DNA of 30,128 bases from a virus, in IMG/VR virus record IMGVR_UViG_3300037315_000018, positions 1-30,128 of that record. The stretch is one strand, 5' to 3'. Numbering within the stretch: the first letter of the stretch is position 1; each line of letters starts with the position of its first letter. Shown piece after piece: positions 5,874 through 11,774 of this stretch. Both the position numbers and the translations under genes were made by a program. The notes under the pieces are model-generated. The model was not told the DNA's origin and did not search any database. It worked only from the letters and a program-made list of their open reading frames with translations.

Positions 5874-5896
5874 CCTATATAACCCCTTGATTTTCC
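5874..5896 (+). repeat. 23-bp repeat, copy C
   Basis: Inverted partner of copy B about 380 bp away, with CCTATATAACCCC at its left end. It is too short to be an insertion-sequence end and has no transposase or target duplication between copies, so a protein-binding or promoter role is more likely. Confidence 0.75.
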
Positions 5897-6021
5897 CCGC
5901 TTGTTAACCCATTGCCCGGGGCCCTCGAACCCCTCGAATCCAGGGCATTCCGCCCCCATACAGGGGCCAAATCAGGCAAAATTGAGCTAAATTTGAGGGT
6001 TCCGGGGCCCTCCCCGGGAGG

Positions 6022-6338
6022 GTTAATCGGGAGTTAACAAGGGCCCGCCCCCGGCATGCGTTAACTAATGAGTAACCCTAAGCGCGCGGCCTTGTTAACC
6101 ATAGGGGAGGGGCCGTTAACAAATGAGTAACCATAACGCGCGCCCAAGAAACCTTAATCTTTTGTTAACCATGCCCGGGCGGCCCTCCCCGCTAGGGTTA
6201 ATCGTCTGTTAACGGGCCCCGCTTGCGTTAACTCCCGATTAACCCTCCCCCTCCCCATGCTCCCAGTATGGTTAACAAAGCGTTAACCTGCCCGCCTCGG
6301 CGGCCCCTCCCCGCCGTTAACCCTTTGTTAAGGTTAAC
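6022..6338. repeat. cluster of eight TTAA-N7-TTAA (CtrA-box-like) dyads
   Basis: Six exact TTAA-N7-TTAA dyads begin at 6023, 6154, 6198, 6228, 6272 and 6317, and two degenerate ones (second half GTAAC) at 6061 and 6116. Four more complete matches or near matches to TTAACCAT occur at 6095, 6127, 6165 and, inverted, 6268. Unlike the promoter boxes, these lack the GATTC flank. The set resembles an array for a cooperative DNA-binding protein. CtrA is the named candidate because its consensus is exactly TTAA-N7-TTAA. Confidence 0.75.
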
Positions 6339-6464
6339 AGCCTGCCTTTGTCTCAAATGCAATCTATTAAGGTTAACGCGAGGTATTTTAAGCGAATCCG
6401 ATTTTTAACCACCCCGGGGCGGGGTTCCCTCCCGCGCTAGAGCCGCCTAATTTTTGGAGAAACC

Positions 6465-6776
6465 TTAGACAGGAGGGCCCACGGGTATTCTAGTGCATTA
6501 TTTTGTTAACGTATCGCGCTATGAGGCGTAAACAGGAGGGTTCAAGGGTATCGGATCGCGTTTTCAGGTGAAAAATGGGCTCAAAATTTTGTTTTCGGTA
6601 TTTTCGGGGGTCGATTTCCCCTTGTGCTCAGACAGGAGGGCCCATACGTTAACAAACCGTGGCCGTAGCCGGATTTTCGCCCTGATTTCCACGTGTCTCC
6701 TGAGCCCGTAAGGGCGATTGAGCGCACGCGAGCGATTTAGAAGGGTGTTGACAGGAGGGACCACGGGGCATATCAC
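6465..6776 (+). promoter_or_regulatory. four GACAGGAGGG-type elements, putative rightward promoters
   Basis: The core (T)(T/A)(G/A)ACAGGAGGG(N)(C/T)CA occurs at 6465-6481, 6528-6544, 6628-6644 and 6748-6763, all on the plus strand. The last is a TTGACA with a 17-bp spacer to TATCAC (6771-6776); the first has TAGACA, 17 bp, TCTAGT (6489-6494). The conserved GGAGGG just inside the -35 is not part of an ordinary sigma-70 promoter and suggests an extra protein contact. They precede the first rightward gene. A ribosome site role is unlikely because no start codon follows at a suitable distance in the first three copies. Confidence 0.6.
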
Positions 6777-6797
6777 GGGGTTTCAAGGAGGCGAGCG

Positions 6798-7103
6798 ATG
6801 GCGTTAGAGCCGATGGACTGGGAATGGGTAGGCGCTCTGAAGCACTACCGGAAGGTGATCGAGGGTGAGACCTGCCGGATCACGAAGCTACGGGGAGTGG
6901 AGACGGATTTCCCGTGGAAGGTCCACATCGACGGCCTGGGCTCGGTGAACATCGAGAACCAGGGCCTAGCTCGGTCGATGAACGAGGCCAAGCGTATCGC
7001 TCGTGAGGCGGCCGAGGGCCGTCCGCGGAAGGGGATGGACAATCCCGAGTTCGCGAGAGCCCGTCGGCGCCATCAACGCCGTGTTCACAAACCACTCTGG
7101 TAG
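6798..7103 (+). CDS. hypothetical early phage protein (101 aa)
   Basis: First rightward gene. The ATG at 6798 has a strong AAGGAGG at 6785-6791. The product starts MALEPMDWEWVGALKHYRKV; residues 20-60 look like alternating strands (CRITKLRG, FPWKVHIDGLGSVNIENQ), followed by a helix (ARSMNEAKRIAREAAEG) and a very basic tail (RARRRHQRRVHKPLW). The basic tail would fit nucleic-acid binding. No family recognised. It follows the fourth GACAGGAGGG element by about 35 nt. Confidence 0.8.
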   Translation: MALEPMDWEWVGALKHYRKVIEGETCRITKLRGVETDFPWKVHIDGLGSVNIENQGLARSMNEAKRIAREAAEGRPRKGMDNPEFARARRRHQRRVHKPLW

Positions 7104-7116
7104 GGAGACGACAGGC

Positions 7117-7509
7117 ATGAAGGATATTCCGGATAGTGAATTTCGGATAGGGCGTATCATCGTCATCAGAAGTGGTTCCCGAGACCATGAATGCGCCGGC
7201 TACCGGATCGAGGAGACGACGGCGAAGCGGGTCTACGTCGGCGAGCTGGTGTGCGGCAGGGAGGCGATCTACCTGCCGGGCCAGGGCGGGCGCCGCAAGC
7301 CGAGTCGGCCCTACGTGAGCAAGACCGATGTGCTGGCGGTCGTCGACACCGTGGAGAAGTTCAACGCGGTGCAGATGGCTTTGAACAGCTACACCCGCGA
7401 GATCGGCGAGATCAACGCCGAGCGCTCTGAGCGGGCGCGTCGCGCGGGCAACCAGTTCGTCGACGAGCTGGACCGGATCGGCGTAGCGCACAACCGAAGC
7501 CGGCCCTGA
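7117..7509 (+). CDS. hypothetical phage protein (130 aa)
   Basis: The start MKDIPDSEFRIGRIIVIRSG at 7117 is supported by TAGGGAGACGAC at 7101-7112, a ribosome site repeated before several genes of this block; the open frame runs further upstream into the previous gene without one. Residues 8-80 are beta-rich and the C-terminal 50 residues form a helix with charged face (EKFNAVQMALNSYTREIGEI). This gives a small barrel plus helix layout. Function unknown. Confidence 0.8.
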   Translation: MKDIPDSEFRIGRIIVIRSGSRDHECAGYRIEETTAKRVYVGELVCGREAIYLPGQGGRRKPSRPYVSKTDVLAVVDTVEKFNAVQMALNSYTREIGEINAERSERARRAGNQFVDELDRIGVAHNRSRP

Positions 7510-7537
7510 CCACCAAACCATAGGGAGACGACAGAAG

Positions 7538-8239
7538 ATGGCACGATCCACGATCATGGCCGCGGAGGCGGCCGACCAGCAGAACCAGGAGAACGAGCGC
7601 AAGCGTGTCGCGCGGGAAGAGGAGGAGATTCTGTACCGCGACGCCAACGGCGACCCGCTCTCGCTCTTCAAGGCCATGCACCAGCTCGTGCTCAACACCC
7701 TGGTGCCGTACCGCGAGCGCGCGTTGTTGGCGGAAGGGCGCCTGAAGCGCTCGTACGACGCCATCGGGCAGGCGCTCACTGAGCAGCGGGAGCGCAACGA
7801 GGTCGATTTCGATGAGAAGTACGGCAAGCCGAACAACCGCGGCGGCCAGAACGGCTTCGTGATCTCGCCGGCCTGCATCGTCGACGTGGAGGTGGTGTGG
7901 GACAACGAGGCGGCGATCATCCGCTTCGGGGACCGGCGCATCGCTCCGCGGATCAAGGAGTGGCTGGACTGGCATCGCGAGGTCCTGCCGGCGCCGATGA
8001 GGCGACCCCTCTACCACAAGAAGCCCATCGCCGGCATGGGAGCTGTGAGGACCGACGACCGCGTGGTGATCCGCGTGAGCGATGATCGCAAAGAGGTCGT
8101 CATGAAGGTCGACGGCTTCGAGGATCGAGGCAATGAGACCTGGGTCCACGGCAAGGTGCAGAACGGCAAGACCGGGCGCTTCGCGAACTCGGCCATCGTT
8201 TCCGAGCGGCGCGTTCTGCGCTACGCTGATCCGGATTAG
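7538..8239 (+). CDS. hypothetical phage protein (233 aa) with charged helical N-terminus
   Basis: TAGGGAGACGAC (7521-7532) precedes the ATG. Residues 5-35 form a strongly charged, probably coiled helix (QQNQENERKRVAREEEEI); 40-95 continue helical; 105-175 contain FVISPACIVDVEVVWDNEAA and a tryptophan-rich segment (KEWLDWHREVLP); the C-terminus is beta-rich (DRVVIRVSDDRKEVVMKVDG), like a small barrel. No catalytic motif is visible and I do not recognise the family. It sits in a run of similarly spaced genes with the same ribosome site. Confidence 0.8.
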   Translation: MARSTIMAAEAADQQNQENERKRVAREEEEILYRDANGDPLSLFKAMHQLVLNTLVPYRERALLAEGRLKRSYDAIGQALTEQRERNEVDFDEKYGKPNNRGGQNGFVISPACIVDVEVVWDNEAAIIRFGDRRIAPRIKEWLDWHREVLPAPMRRPLYHKKPIAGMGAVRTDDRVVIRVSDDRKEVVMKVDGFEDRGNETWVHGKVQNGKTGRFANSAIVSERRVLRYADPD

Positions 8240-8255
8240 GCCCTAGGAGACGACC

Positions 8256-8459
8256 GTGGCGCGCAAGTCTGAGAGCGGAGTGTCTGTGGATAACGTGGAG
8301 GACCTCATCGACCTGATGGGGTCTCAGGTCGCCGTGGCTGATGCCTATGGTGTCAGTCGCGCCCACGTGTGCCAGTCACTCCGCCGGGCTCGCGCCAAGA
8401 AGCGCCGGCAGGCCGACGAGGGCGGAGACGAGGAGCTGAGCCTTGAAGACATCTTGTGA
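8256..8459 (+). CDS. small helix-turn-helix DNA-binding protein (67 aa)
   Basis: GTG start with TAGGAGACGACC just upstream. Residues 13-45 (VEDLIDLMGSQVAVADAYGV then SRAHVCQSLRRARAKK) form a helix-turn-helix like those of Cro/YdaS-type or resolvase-like HTH proteins: the A-x-A-YGVSRAHV turn and recognition helix followed by a basic arm. The C-terminus is acidic (EGGDEELSLEDIL). It is a plausible phage transcription regulator. The gene contains TGTGGATAA (8285-8293), a perfect DnaA-box sequence, perhaps by chance. The next gene overlaps its 3' end. Confidence 0.75.
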   Translation: MARKSESGVSVDNVEDLIDLMGSQVAVADAYGVSRAHVCQSLRRARAKKRRQADEGGDEELSLEDIL

Positions 8460-8646
8460 CCCAGACCTGTTCGGTGCGCCGAGGCGGTTGTCGGACATCG
8501 AGGTGCGTAAGGTGGTGGATCACGGCCACAGCACACTTCACTACATCGTGAGCTACCGCGGCCGGCGGATCGACTCCTCGCTGAAACGCAAGGTGGCGCT
8601 GAGGCGGCGCCGAGACTTCTACGCGAAGGCGTGCAAAGCCAAGTGA
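8443..8646 (+). CDS. small basic hypothetical protein with TTG start
   Basis: The 67-residue frame has no ATG near its start. TTG at 8443 has AGGAG at 8431-8435 with a 7-nt gap, which makes it the likely start. It overlaps the previous gene by 17 nt, suggesting coupling. The product has a strand-rich middle (STLHYIVSYRGRRIDSS) and a basic C-terminal helix (LKRKVALRRRRDFYAKACKA). A nucleic-acid-binding role is possible but unproven. Confidence 0.65.
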   Translation: MKTSCDPDLFGAPRRLSDIEVRKVVDHGHSTLHYIVSYRGRRIDSSLKRKVALRRRRDFYAKACKAK

Positions 8647-8652
8647 GGCGTC

Positions 8653-8778
8653 ATGAAACAGGCGCTAGCCTGGGCCAGCGGATTGGGAGCAACGTGGTTC
8701 ACGGAGCCGCTGCCTCAAGCCCTGCTTCTGGCCCTGGCTGCCGCCTGCGCCGCCTCGATCATCAACGACCGGTTCTAG
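8653..8778 (+). CDS. tiny membrane peptide (41 aa)
   Basis: The product is MKQALAWASGLGATWFTEPL, then an alanine/leucine membrane-like segment (ALLLALAAACAASII) and NDRF. A short GAGG lies 5 nt upstream. It begins 6 nt after the preceding stop and ends 11 nt before the next gene, so it fits the gap exactly, and its stop overlaps the TAGGGAGACG ribosome site of the next gene. One transmembrane helix at about residues 20-36. Function unknown. Confidence 0.6.
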   Translation: MKQALAWASGLGATWFTEPLPQALLLALAAACAASIINDRF

Positions 8779-8789
8779 GGAGACGAACC

Positions 8790-9506
8790 ATGAGCGACTT
8801 TGGGTATGGCTGGATGATCGGCGGAGGGATCGTGCTCTTCTTCGTGTTCATCGCATACTGCGCCTTCATCCTGTCCGGCCGGATCGGCGACGACATGGAC
8901 GGCGTGGGGGCGCACCGCCCGTTCGAGGGCTCGCCGTTCCTGCCGCCCGAGGACACCGACCGGCCGGAGCACGACGCCTTGGCCGACAAGATCGAGCGGG
9001 AGAAGTACGGGCAGTGTCCGGCCGAGACCCAACTGCCGCCTGCGCGCGAAAGCTCGGCGCAGAAGGCGGACATGGCCCAGGAGATCAAGGTCTACCGCCA
9101 GACCTTGGAGGCTCTCGCGCACTTTACGAGCGATCCATGGGCCGAGCACTTGGCGCGTAAGGTCTGGGACAAGCCCACGACTGAAACGGCCGAGTTCGCT
9201 ATCGCCCAGGCGCCGCGTATGAGCCCAGATCAGAAGAAGACCAAGCTGGTCGAGGCCAAGGGCAGCGCGCTTGTCGTGAAGGACGACAAGATCGGCCAGT
9301 ACGTCTTGACGGTCGGCCAGCAGATCAAGTGGTTCGACCGGGGAGGTGGTTTCCAGCGCGGCCGGATCGAGAGCTTCTACGAGAACGAGAACGCGGCCGA
9401 TGATTCGGATCGCTGGTACGTCCGTGTCCTCGATGAGCGCACTGGCAAACCGAGGACCGTGCTCTCGAACCGCGTCCAGCCGCTCACGAAGGACCTGTGG
9501 ACATGA
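8790..9506 (+). CDS. membrane-anchored hypothetical protein (238 aa)
   Basis: TAGGGAGACGAACC precedes the ATG at 8790. Residues 8-30 are a clear transmembrane helix (MIGGGIVLFFVFIAYCAFIL). A proline-rich, charged linker follows (about 45-100), a helical part (KVYRQTLEALAHFT), and a C-terminal beta-rich domain from about residue 170 (GQYVLTVGQQIKWFDRGG ... WYVRVLDER) resembling an SH3-like barrel. Likely inner-membrane with the body in the cytoplasm, as the residues after the helix include R and D without a signal cleavage site. The stop overlaps the next ATG. Confidence 0.8.
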   Translation: MSDFGYGWMIGGGIVLFFVFIAYCAFILSGRIGDDMDGVGAHRPFEGSPFLPPEDTDRPEHDALADKIEREKYGQCPAETQLPPARESSAQKADMAQEIKVYRQTLEALAHFTSDPWAEHLARKVWDKPTTETAEFAIAQAPRMSPDQKKTKLVEAKGSALVVKDDKIGQYVLTVGQQIKWFDRGGGFQRGRIESFYENENAADDSDRWYVRVLDERTGKPRTVLSNRVQPLTKDLWT

Positions 9507-9838
9507 TGCGCCGGATAGAGGTCTGGACCGGCACGGAGCACGTGACCGTCCCGATGTTCTGCGTGCCGATGCCGCGGACCTTCGAGAACCAGGGCTGGGC
9601 GAGGCACTACCGCCGGCTGCTCGAACTGCGGCAGTGGAACCGCAAGCTCTACAACGCCGTCGCCGAGCACCACCTGGGCGACCGAAGCCAGTTCCATCGG
9701 CCGCAGATCGGCCGGGGATGGCTGTACGGCAAGCGTCGCTACTGGCTCGTCTACCCGAACCGGGATCGGAAGGGCGCGACCGGCGCCTTCCCGACCTTCA
9801 TGGAAGCCTGCAACTGGTATCGAAACGGAGGCCGCTGA
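9503..9838 (+). CDS. hypothetical protein rich in W, Y and R (111 aa)
   Basis: The ATG at 9503 overlaps the previous stop (ATGA), typical translational coupling; the frame could also begin at GTG 9497. The product has PMPRTFENQGWARHYRRLLEL near residue 30 and GWLYGKRRYWLVYPNRDRKG near residue 75. The aromatic and arginine content suggests nucleic-acid or protein contacts, but no family is recognised. The next gene starts 1 nt after its stop. Confidence 0.75.
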   Translation: MMRRIEVWTGTEHVTVPMFCVPMPRTFENQGWARHYRRLLELRQWNRKLYNAVAEHHLGDRSQFHRPQIGRGWLYGKRRYWLVYPNRDRKGATGAFPTFMEACNWYRNGGR

Positions 9839-9839
9839 G

Positions 9840-10460
9840 ATGTCCCAGAAACCCGGATACGGCTACACCACGGAGCGCGTTTGCGACGGCTCCTTCTCTT
9901 TCCAGATGGCCCCAGGCGACATCGACAACTGGAAAGACAGCGGCAACCGGCGAGTCGAGGTCCAGTTCGAGAACTACGAGCTGGCGCACGGCTTCATGAC
10001 TTGGTTGAGGGACCATGGCGTTTCGGAGATCACGGAGAAGCCGCCGTATGCCAAGGTGCTCCCGACCTTCACCTTCGCGCCGGCCGACGTTCTTGCGGCC
10101 GTGAAGTTCCAGAACAGCGTCTACCACATCAGCTTCGGCAACGGGCAGGTCGCGGAGCAGTTCGAGCGGTTCTGCCAGGAGGCCGGCATCAACTTCGATG
10201 ACAGCAGTGGGAACGTCGAGAACACCGTCTCGAAGCTGAAGGAGGAGCTTCAGGGCATTCGCCAGACCAACGAAAGCCTGAAGGAACACGCGGTTCGCCT
10301 GAAAGAAGAGCGTGACCGCGCCCGGGAAGAGAAGGAGCGGATGGAAGACGGGGTCGGTCGCCTGGAAGATCGAATCGAGGCGTTGCAAGAGGCGCTGACG
10401 GACGCAGCGGAGCGCGAATTGCGCCTTAAACGGCGTCTCGATACCCAATCAAGGGGATGA
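9840..10460 (+). CDS. hypothetical protein with C-terminal coiled coil (206 aa)
   Basis: GGAGG at 9827-9831 precedes the ATG. Residues 1-115 form a globular, mixed domain (VEVQFENYELAHGFMTWLRD; FTFAPADVLAAVKFQNSVYH). From about residue 128 to the end heptad-like charged helix dominates (KLKEELQGIRQTNESLKEHA; LEDRIEALQEALTDAAEREL), which should form a coiled coil and oligomerise. No catalytic motif. It is the last gene before a 230-bp gap that carries a fresh promoter-like element. Confidence 0.8.
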   Translation: MSQKPGYGYTTERVCDGSFSFQMAPGDIDNWKDSGNRRVEVQFENYELAHGFMTWLRDHGVSEITEKPPYAKVLPTFTFAPADVLAAVKFQNSVYHISFGNGQVAEQFERFCQEAGINFDDSSGNVENTVSKLKEELQGIRQTNESLKEHAVRLKEERDRAREEKERMEDGVGRLEDRIEALQEALTDAAERELRLKRRLDTQSRG

Positions 10461-10469
10461 GAACACTCG

Positions 10470-10498
10470 TTGACAGGAGGGTCCAGTTACTTCAGATT
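10470..10498 (+). promoter_or_regulatory. fifth GACAGGAGGG element, putative promoter
   Basis: TTGACA (10470-10475), 17-bp spacer starting GGAGGG, then CAGATT (10493-10498). The first 16 bases match the four copies in the control region. It lies in the 10461-10689 gap directly upstream of the next gene, which supports a promoter role over a chance repeat. The rest of the gap shows no gene with a ribosome site. Confidence 0.6.
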
Positions 10499-10689
10499 CG
10501 GTTCTCTTGGACGAGGGCGTGGCGCCGGCCCCGCGTCCAGGTCGCCCCTCCCCGACCGCGACTCCGTCGGGATGTCTGCGGTCTCTGGGGCGCAGAGGCA
10601 AGGGGCTAAAGGTGAGGTCAGCCTTGCACCGACGGGTGTCTGAGGAGGCCCCCAGGCCGGCAACACTGAAACACGAAGGAGACGGACGG

Positions 10690-11124
10690 ATGCCTCGTAA
10701 GATGGAGTTCTTGGAAACCAGTGCTGTCGGTCTCGACGGCATCTTCAACACCTGTCGCCTGGGCCTGAAGTGGTTCGAGGCCGTCAGCGCCGGCACGCCG
10801 GTCGACCTTGTGGTGGTCGGCGAGGACGGCATGAAGCAGAAGTTCGGGCAGGCCACGGTCATCGGCAAGGTCTTTGGCCCGTACGAGGGCCTTGCGCCTC
10901 TGCATGCCGCTTACAACCATGCTGCCGCGCATGACGACATCAACGGCGCCGAAGACCCCGTGCAGCGGCTCGAAATCGCCATGATGCGGGCCTACGGCGA
11001 CCGCTTCAAGCCGAGCGAAGGCGTGGCGTTCGTCTACATGATCCGCACCGACACCAACGAAGCCGGCCGCCACGAGGCTCCGCAGATCGTCGGCCATGAT
11101 CCGGCCGCGGACAAGGACGACTAA
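10690..11124 (+). CDS. hypothetical protein, possibly ASCH/PUA-like (144 aa)
   Basis: The frame is open from 10507, but AAGGAG at 10676-10681 marks the ATG at 10690 (MPRKMEFLETSAVGLDGIF). Residues 20-65 (LKWFEAVSAGTPVDLVVVGE then KFGQATVIGKVFG) and the late segment AMMRAYGDRFKPSEGVAFVYMIR resemble the layout of ASCH/PUA-like barrels, in which a small barrel ends in a strand after RAYGxxF. This assignment is tentative. ASCH-type proteins usually bind RNA or modified nucleotides. It heads a second accessory unit. Confidence 0.75.
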   Translation: MPRKMEFLETSAVGLDGIFNTCRLGLKWFEAVSAGTPVDLVVVGEDGMKQKFGQATVIGKVFGPYEGLAPLHAAYNHAAAHDDINGAEDPVQRLEIAMMRAYGDRFKPSEGVAFVYMIRTDTNEAGRHEAPQIVGHDPAADKDD

Positions 11125-11126
11125 CC

Positions 11127-11309
11127 GTGAAGCTGGTAGAGAAAAAGGAGGGCTTCTCGCGCGAGCAGGAGAGCTGGGCGCGTGAGGCCCTCCAAGCCGG
11201 CCGTCCCCGGCGTCAAGTCGTGGACGGTCTTGTGGCAGACGGTGTGCAGAAGGACACCGCCCTGCGTCTGACCCGCCGAGTACGGGATCAGATCAAGACG
11301 GGAGGCTAG
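11127..11309 (+). CDS. small helical basic protein (60 aa)
   Basis: GTG start 2 nt after the previous stop, with AAGGA about 11 nt upstream. The sequence begins MKLVEKKEGFSREQESWARE and continues ALQAGRPRRQVVDGLVADGV, then DTALRLTRRVRDQI. This gives three short helices with a turn, much like a compact HTH, but no known family is clear. It lies tightly between its neighbours (1-2 nt gaps). Confidence 0.65.
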   Translation: MKLVEKKEGFSREQESWAREALQAGRPRRQVVDGLVADGVQKDTALRLTRRVRDQIKTGG

Positions 11310-11310
11310 G

Positions 11311-11754
11311 ATGGAAGCGCTTGAAGGTTTCGCTGCGGAATACGGCAGCGTGTTCCTGTGGATCGCCAGTACCGTTGTCGTACTGGGAGGCGTCGTTCTC
11401 TTCATGGCGATGTTCCTGGCGCTCGCAGAGCGGCGGGACCGGTTGAAGCGCTTCTCCCGGCCGCCGTGGATCGACAACCGCGTGTACCGCCACATCAAGA
11501 GCCGGCGGCTGTACCGGTTGCTCTACTCCAACGTCTATCTGGAAGCCGAGTATCCGGACACGCCGATGTGCCTGTACCAGAGCTTGGCGGACGGTACTCT
11601 CTGGACCCGACCGGCCAGGGAGTTCTTCGAGCCCGGACGATTCCGAGAGGTCGGTGAGTACAGCCTGCTCCTGGAAGACGCCCTGCGTGACCCAGGTAAG
11701 CAGCCGTACGATACGCCGAAGCTCGACGATCTGTCGTTCCGAGGCATGGCTTAA
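11311..11754 (+). CDS. membrane-anchored hypothetical protein (147 aa)
   Basis: GGGAGG lies upstream of the ATG at 11311. Residues 13-38 are a transmembrane helix (VFLWIASTVVVLGGVVLFMA), followed by a basic stretch (ERRDRLKRFSRPP) that should be cytoplasmic. The C-terminal 90 residues (KSRRLYRLLYSNVYLEAEYP; DGTLWTRPAREFFEPGRFRE) look like a small mixed domain. Function unknown. Confidence 0.78.
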   Translation: MEALEGFAAEYGSVFLWIASTVVVLGGVVLFMAMFLALAERRDRLKRFSRPPWIDNRVYRHIKSRRLYRLLYSNVYLEAEYPDTPMCLYQSLADGTLWTRPAREFFEPGRFREVGEYSLLLEDALRDPGKQPYDTPKLDDLSFRGMA

Positions 11755-11774
11755 CCAATAGGGAGACGACCCTG

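Larger units (their letters stand above)
5190..6797. other. 1.6 kb control region without convincing genes
   Basis: I see no convincing gene here. Short open frames exist on both strands (5130-5456, 5380-5598, 5690-5890, 6564-6776) but lack ribosome sites and run through repeats. The stretch lies between the leftward and rightward gene blocks and contains about 20 GTTAAC hexamers, iteron-like short repeats, a 23-bp inverted repeat and four GACAGGAGGG elements. AT-rich patches occur around 5385-5415, 6340-6410 and 6560-6610. The best reading is a divergent promoter/operator region, possibly combined with the replication origin. Confidence 0.7.

Noticed and set aside
5690-5890. Plus-strand open frame of 66 codons starting at a GTTAAC
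   Set aside because: No ribosome site, proline-rich low-complexity translation, and it ends in the 23-bp repeat.
5472-5896. Insertion sequence bounded by the 23-bp inverted repeats
   Set aside because: The enclosed 380 bp has no transposase and there is no flanking target duplication.
6564-6776. Minus-strand 70-codon frame before the first rightward gene
   Set aside because: It is antisense to two GACAGGAGGG elements and lacks the standard ACGGGAG leader of leftward genes.
6880-7956. 358-codon antisense frame opposite three early genes
   Set aside because: It spans several real genes with good ribosome sites, which argues for chance openness in GC-rich DNA.
10507-10689. N-terminal extension of the gene starting at 10690
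   Set aside because: The extension is P/R-rich with no ribosome site; AAGGAG sits directly before 10690.
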